Shown: piece after piece, positions 61,381-64,000 of the stretch
Numbering within the stretch: the first letter of the stretch is position 1
How the letters are laid out: every line of letters begins with the position of its first letter
Assembly (NCBI GenBank): GCA_004556925.1
Contig: SFFI01000011.1
Coordinates: 18,288-82,287, forward strand
DNA length: 64,000 nucleotides
From: Clostridiales bacterium
Lineage (GTDB): Bacteria; Bacillota; Clostridia; Saccharofermentanales; DTU023
Direction of reading: 5' to 3'
Translations under genes and position numbers: made by a program
Notes under the pieces: model-generated
Database searches by the model: none
Told to the model about the DNA's origin: nothing
Seen by the model: only the letters and a program-made list of their open reading frames with translations

Positions 61381-63780
61381 ATGGCAGATAGATTTGATCC
61401 TGAATACAGACCTCATCAGCAGGGACAAGGACAGCCCCAACCTTATCCTGGGCAGGACCGCCGTTCAGCTAGGCCCCATAACGCAGGACCAAGACCCCAA
61501 GGATACCATCCTCAGCGACCCACGGGGTCCTCGGGATCTGGGTCCCGTACAGGCCGACCTGATCCCAACCACCGTCAGATTCCTGTACCAGATGCCCAAG
61601 CGGCCCAGCGGGCCGCCCGTTCTTCCTTGCAGTCGCAAGCTTCCTCAGAATCCTATCAGGACTACGGTGAGTATGAGGAGTACGGAGATTACGGCAACTA
61701 TTACGGTCAAGACAGAAATGCCTATCCGGATCAGGAGAACCAAGACCAGGATCTGCCAAACGCCTATGCCTATTTAGATGACCTGATGGGTGAAGAAGAA
61801 GAGTCTAAACCCAGTCTGCCCCTGCCTGCCAAGATTGGTCTGATTGCTGGTGTGGCGGTAGTGGGTCTGCTTCTACTTTTTGTATTAATCCGGGCGGTCT
61901 TCATGCATGACGACAGCGATGTCCGTCTGCAACGTCAGACCCTGCCTAAAAAAGGAGTCATGGAAACCACGGTCAAGGTTACAAAACCCAGCAGTACAGA
62001 CCTACCTACCTTGCCTGAACATACCCTGCCGCCCGTGGGCACGGACCCCTATGATAATACTCCAGCTTGGACACCTCCTGTTGCGCCTCCTCCACAAGTC
62101 ATAGATCGCCCGGAGGATAACCCAGAGCTTCCTCCTGCCTATGTGGAACCAGAACCGGAAGTCCCCGACCTTCCTAACCAGGATCCCCTTACGCCTGAAG
62201 TTGAAGAACCGGTTCAGCCCCTGACGCCTAATGATCCTCAGCTCCCTGCCATTACCGCTGCCCCCCAACCGGAGGTGACCGGGGAAACAAGTCCTCCTCC
62301 GCTGCCAACCGACGAGAATGGCCAGCCTATCCTACCTACTGGACAGGAAACCTCACCCCCGCCCATTCAACCTACGGAACCCCCGACCCCCTTAGAGGAT
62401 TTGCCTATTACCCTGCCAGACCTTGCCGCACCAGGCCAATACAAGCCTCCTTACATGGAGCAGGGTATCAGTATCCCTGGTGAATCCTCTCGCTTCCTCA
62501 TGCGGCCGGATGTGAATGGCCAGTTTGGGTTGGCTAATATAAAAGGCGACTATACAGAATTGTTTAATTCGCCCGACAACAGCCACACGGTGGGCCTCAA
62601 TGCGGAAGGTCAGTACCAGCTCTTTTCCAGTAGCCAAAACGAGCCGATTGATTTGCCCTTTGGCTCTGCCCAAGGTCTGGACAAACTAGTGGGTAACCAA
62701 GGCTTGGCCTACCTCTCTTCGGGACAGCTCTATTACTTATCTTACTTAGACCTGCAGCCCCGCGTTATTGCGGCTAACGTTACAGATGCCTTGATGGCCG
62801 AAGATTCCGGTAGCTTCTTGGTGGTGAGTGAGGCAGGGGTAAAAGTCCTGGATATGGACGGCAATTTGCTGGCCGAACCCTTGCAATCCTATACCAGCCA
62901 GGGCAATATTAAGCTCAATAGCTTAAGTGCAGATGGCCAGTTGGCCGTTTTCCAAGACGATATGACCGTTTATATTTATCGGCCAGATGTCTTAGGCAGT
63001 GAACCTGCACGTATTACAAAGTCTGTTCCCGGTAGCCCCAGCTACATCCGCCGTACGCAGGATGGGCGAGAAGTCCTGACCTACCAGGTGGGCAGCAATG
63101 CTATCGCCCGCCTAAATGCCGATGGCAGTGTGGACCAGGTCTCTAACCCCAACTGGTATCTTTCAGAGCAAAGCCTGATCCTTCCTGTGGGCTCCGCAGA
63201 TGGCAGCATCTACGGTTCGCTAGCCATTTGGGACAAGGGCAATCTCTATCTGGCCAACAGCTATGCGCCAGCTGATGGACAAGGCGGCAGCCAGGCCTCC
63301 CTGCTCTTCCAAGGTGTTCAAGAAGTCTTCGCCGCGGGCTACGGACTCTATTGGACCGACCAACAAGGCAACTTCTACGGTATTGATGCGCGGTCAAATC
63401 TGGGTTCTTCAGATGCCTCGGCTGTACAGATAGCAAATGGGGAGGTCAGCCATATCTCCTCAAATGAAGACGGCTCGGCCATTTACTACTTGAAGAATGG
63501 TAGCCTCTGGAAGCGGGAGTCCGGCAGTCCAGCCGTCAAACTTGCTAACAACGTAGCCTCCTATATCTCTAACCCTGAAGGTTCCAAGTTCTACCTGATT
63601 ACCCAGGATGGTGGCCTCCAGGTTTACGCAGGGGGCCTACTAGGAGAGTTAATGCCCGCTGGTTCTGGCGTGGATGCCTCATCTCTAGACATTAACCCCA
63701 TGGCTTCAAGCTCAGGTAACACCTGGATCGCGACCCCACGCATTGCCTGGCTGGCTAATGGCGTGATCTATGAGGAATAG
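61381..63780 (+). CDS. Single-pass membrane protein with a propeller-like outside domain
   Basis: A 799-residue protein; no specific family recognised. Residues 1-145 are rich in Gln, Pro, Arg, Tyr and Asp (cytoplasmic, low complexity). One membrane helix is at about 150-172 (IGLIAGVAVVGLLLLFVLI). A long Pro/Thr/Glu-rich stretch follows (about 195-350), then about 440 residues with repeated strand patterns such as NGQFGLANIKGDYTELF and DGSAIYYLKNGSLWKRE, resembling a beta-propeller. The layout (basic or low-complexity inside, Pro-rich spacer, outside domain) recurs in other proteins of this window. AGATGGAG lies upstream. Confidence 0.65.
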   Translation: MADRFDPEYRPHQQGQGQPQPYPGQDRRSARPHNAGPRPQGYHPQRPTGSSGSGSRTGRPDPNHRQIPVPDAQAAQRAARSSLQSQASSESYQDYGEYEEYGDYGNYYGQDRNAYPDQENQDQDLPNAYAYLDDLMGEEEESKPSLPLPAKIGLIAGVAVVGLLLLFVLIRAVFMHDDSDVRLQRQTLPKKGVMETTVKVTKPSSTDLPTLPEHTLPPVGTDPYDNTPAWTPPVAPPPQVIDRPEDNPELPPAYVEPEPEVPDLPNQDPLTPEVEEPVQPLTPNDPQLPAITAAPQPEVTGETSPPPLPTDENGQPILPTGQETSPPPIQPTEPPTPLEDLPITLPDLAAPGQYKPPYMEQGISIPGESSRFLMRPDVNGQFGLANIKGDYTELFNSPDNSHTVGLNAEGQYQLFSSSQNEPIDLPFGSAQGLDKLVGNQGLAYLSSGQLYYLSYLDLQPRVIAANVTDALMAEDSGSFLVVSEAGVKVLDMDGNLLAEPLQSYTSQGNIKLNSLSADGQLAVFQDDMTVYIYRPDVLGSEPARITKSVPGSPSYIRRTQDGREVLTYQVGSNAIARLNADGSVDQVSNPNWYLSEQSLILPVGSADGSIYGSLAIWDKGNLYLANSYAPADGQGGSQASLLFQGVQEVFAAGYGLYWTDQQGNFYGIDARSNLGSSDASAVQIANGEVSHISSNEDGSAIYYLKNGSLWKRESGSPAVKLANNVASYISNPEGSKFYLITQDGGLQVYAGGLLGELMPAGSGVDASSLDINPMASSSGNTWIATPRIAWLANGVIYEE

Positions 63781-63840
63781 ATAAGCCAGAGGGGGACTGC
63801 ACCCCAAAAGTTAGGCAGATTAACAAAAGCGAAAAAACAT

Positions 63841-64000
63841 TTGACAGACACCGAAATGGCTTGATATTATAGCGGAGCGCCTTTCGGCAGACGGAAGGTT
63901 CAGGACCTTGAAAATTGAATAGCAGACAAACAAACGAGCCCTTAAGTTAAAGCTTTTGAGAAGCGAAGTACTTAAGAAAAAGTAAGTAAGAAAGAGCCGA
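63841..64000 (+). promoter_or_regulatory. Probable rRNA operon promoter and leader
   Basis: TTGACA (63841-63846), an 18-base spacer and TATTAT (63865-63870) form a strong promoter. The leader has GACCTTGAAAATTGAATAG (63904-63922), a sequence common just before 16S rRNA genes in Firmicutes, then purine-rich direct repeats (AGTACTTAAGAAAAAGTAAG). The 16S gene itself is not in the window. Confidence 0.7.

Overview
The window looks like a chromosomal segment of a Gram-positive, probably anaerobic Firmicute (Clostridia class; an Oscillospiraceae/Saccharofermentans-type lineage is a guess). Supporting signs are Shine-Dalgarno sequences of the AGGAGG type, the rpmH-rnpA-yidD and yidC-jag-mnmE-mnmG-rsmG genes, YitT, PhoH-PIN and YtrA-type GntR proteins, a FemABX ligase, an LPXTG-like anchor, a membrane pyrophosphatase, a CD1871A-type CXXC mini-protein and an rRNA-type leader at the right edge. 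No phage or plasmid gene, no transposase and no CRISPR array was found.

Layout. 0-6.1 kb: tail of an amidohydrolase, a secreted CAP-domain protein and an ATPase/permease/permease set of the nucleoside (BmpA-Nup) ABC type. 6.1-8.1 kb: no genes, but a composite of several different tandem and palindromic repeats. 8.2-13.8 kb: a GntR/YtrA regulator with an ABC ATPase and two very large membrane subunits. 13.8-24.4 kb: YitT, a membrane-anchored family-5 solute-binding-like protein, a COG2509-type flavoprotein, a DHHW plus MBOAT O-acetylation pair, FemABX and ispE. 24.6-26.9 kb: pyroglutamyl peptidase with the DUF979/DUF969 membrane pair. 27-30.7 kb: tRNA-Thr, an orphan LPSTG cell-wall anchor, a probable unassigned structured RNA with its own promoter and terminator, an isochorismatase-like hydrolase and interspersed repeats. 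30.8-36.7 kb: SH3 lipoprotein, single-pass membrane protein, Mrp/NBP35 ATPase, S11 carboxypeptidase, tRNA-Met, tRNA-Glu and PhoH. 36.8-38.9 kb: a redox operon (CXXC mini-protein, polyferredoxin membrane protein, thioredoxin lipoprotein). 39-42.3 kb: gltX-glnS. 42.5-45.3 kb: DUF5685, a Cys-tailed DnaJ protein, a membrane protein, rpmH, rnpA and yidD. 45.3-47 kb: a second, inverted copy of the 6-8 kb repeat composite. 47.1-56.4 kb: hppA, an unrecognised gene, then yidC-jag-mnmE-mnmG and an rsmG with a frameshift. 56.6-63.8 kb: gyrA, pepF and a large anchored propeller-like protein. 63.8-64 kb: strong promoter and leader of what is probably an rRNA operon starting just outside.

How it fits together. 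The core is housekeeping (translation, tRNA modification, topoisomerase, isoprenoid synthesis) mixed with cell-envelope genes (FemABX, MBOAT/DHHW, S11 peptidase, CAP protein, LPSTG tail, YtrA-type ABC). The usual rpmH-rnpA-yidD-yidC-jag operon is split by about 5 kb that holds the inverted repeat composite, hppA and one unknown gene.

The most unusual content is the non-coding DNA. At least five repeat families (28-bp, about 63-bp and 74-bp tandem units, a 180-bp element with 15-bp terminal inverted repeats, and an approximately 100-bp interspersed repeat) occur in the same order in two opposite copies about 38 kb apart, with fragments at 30 and 34.5 kb. Other things to look at are the candidate structured RNA at 28.8-29.05 kb, the redox operon at 36.8 kb, tandem duplications of gene 3' ends (phoH and the second Nup permease), and a Shine-Dalgarno-less rnpA directly behind two terminator hairpins. 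All calls come from reading the sequence and general family knowledge; no database search was run.
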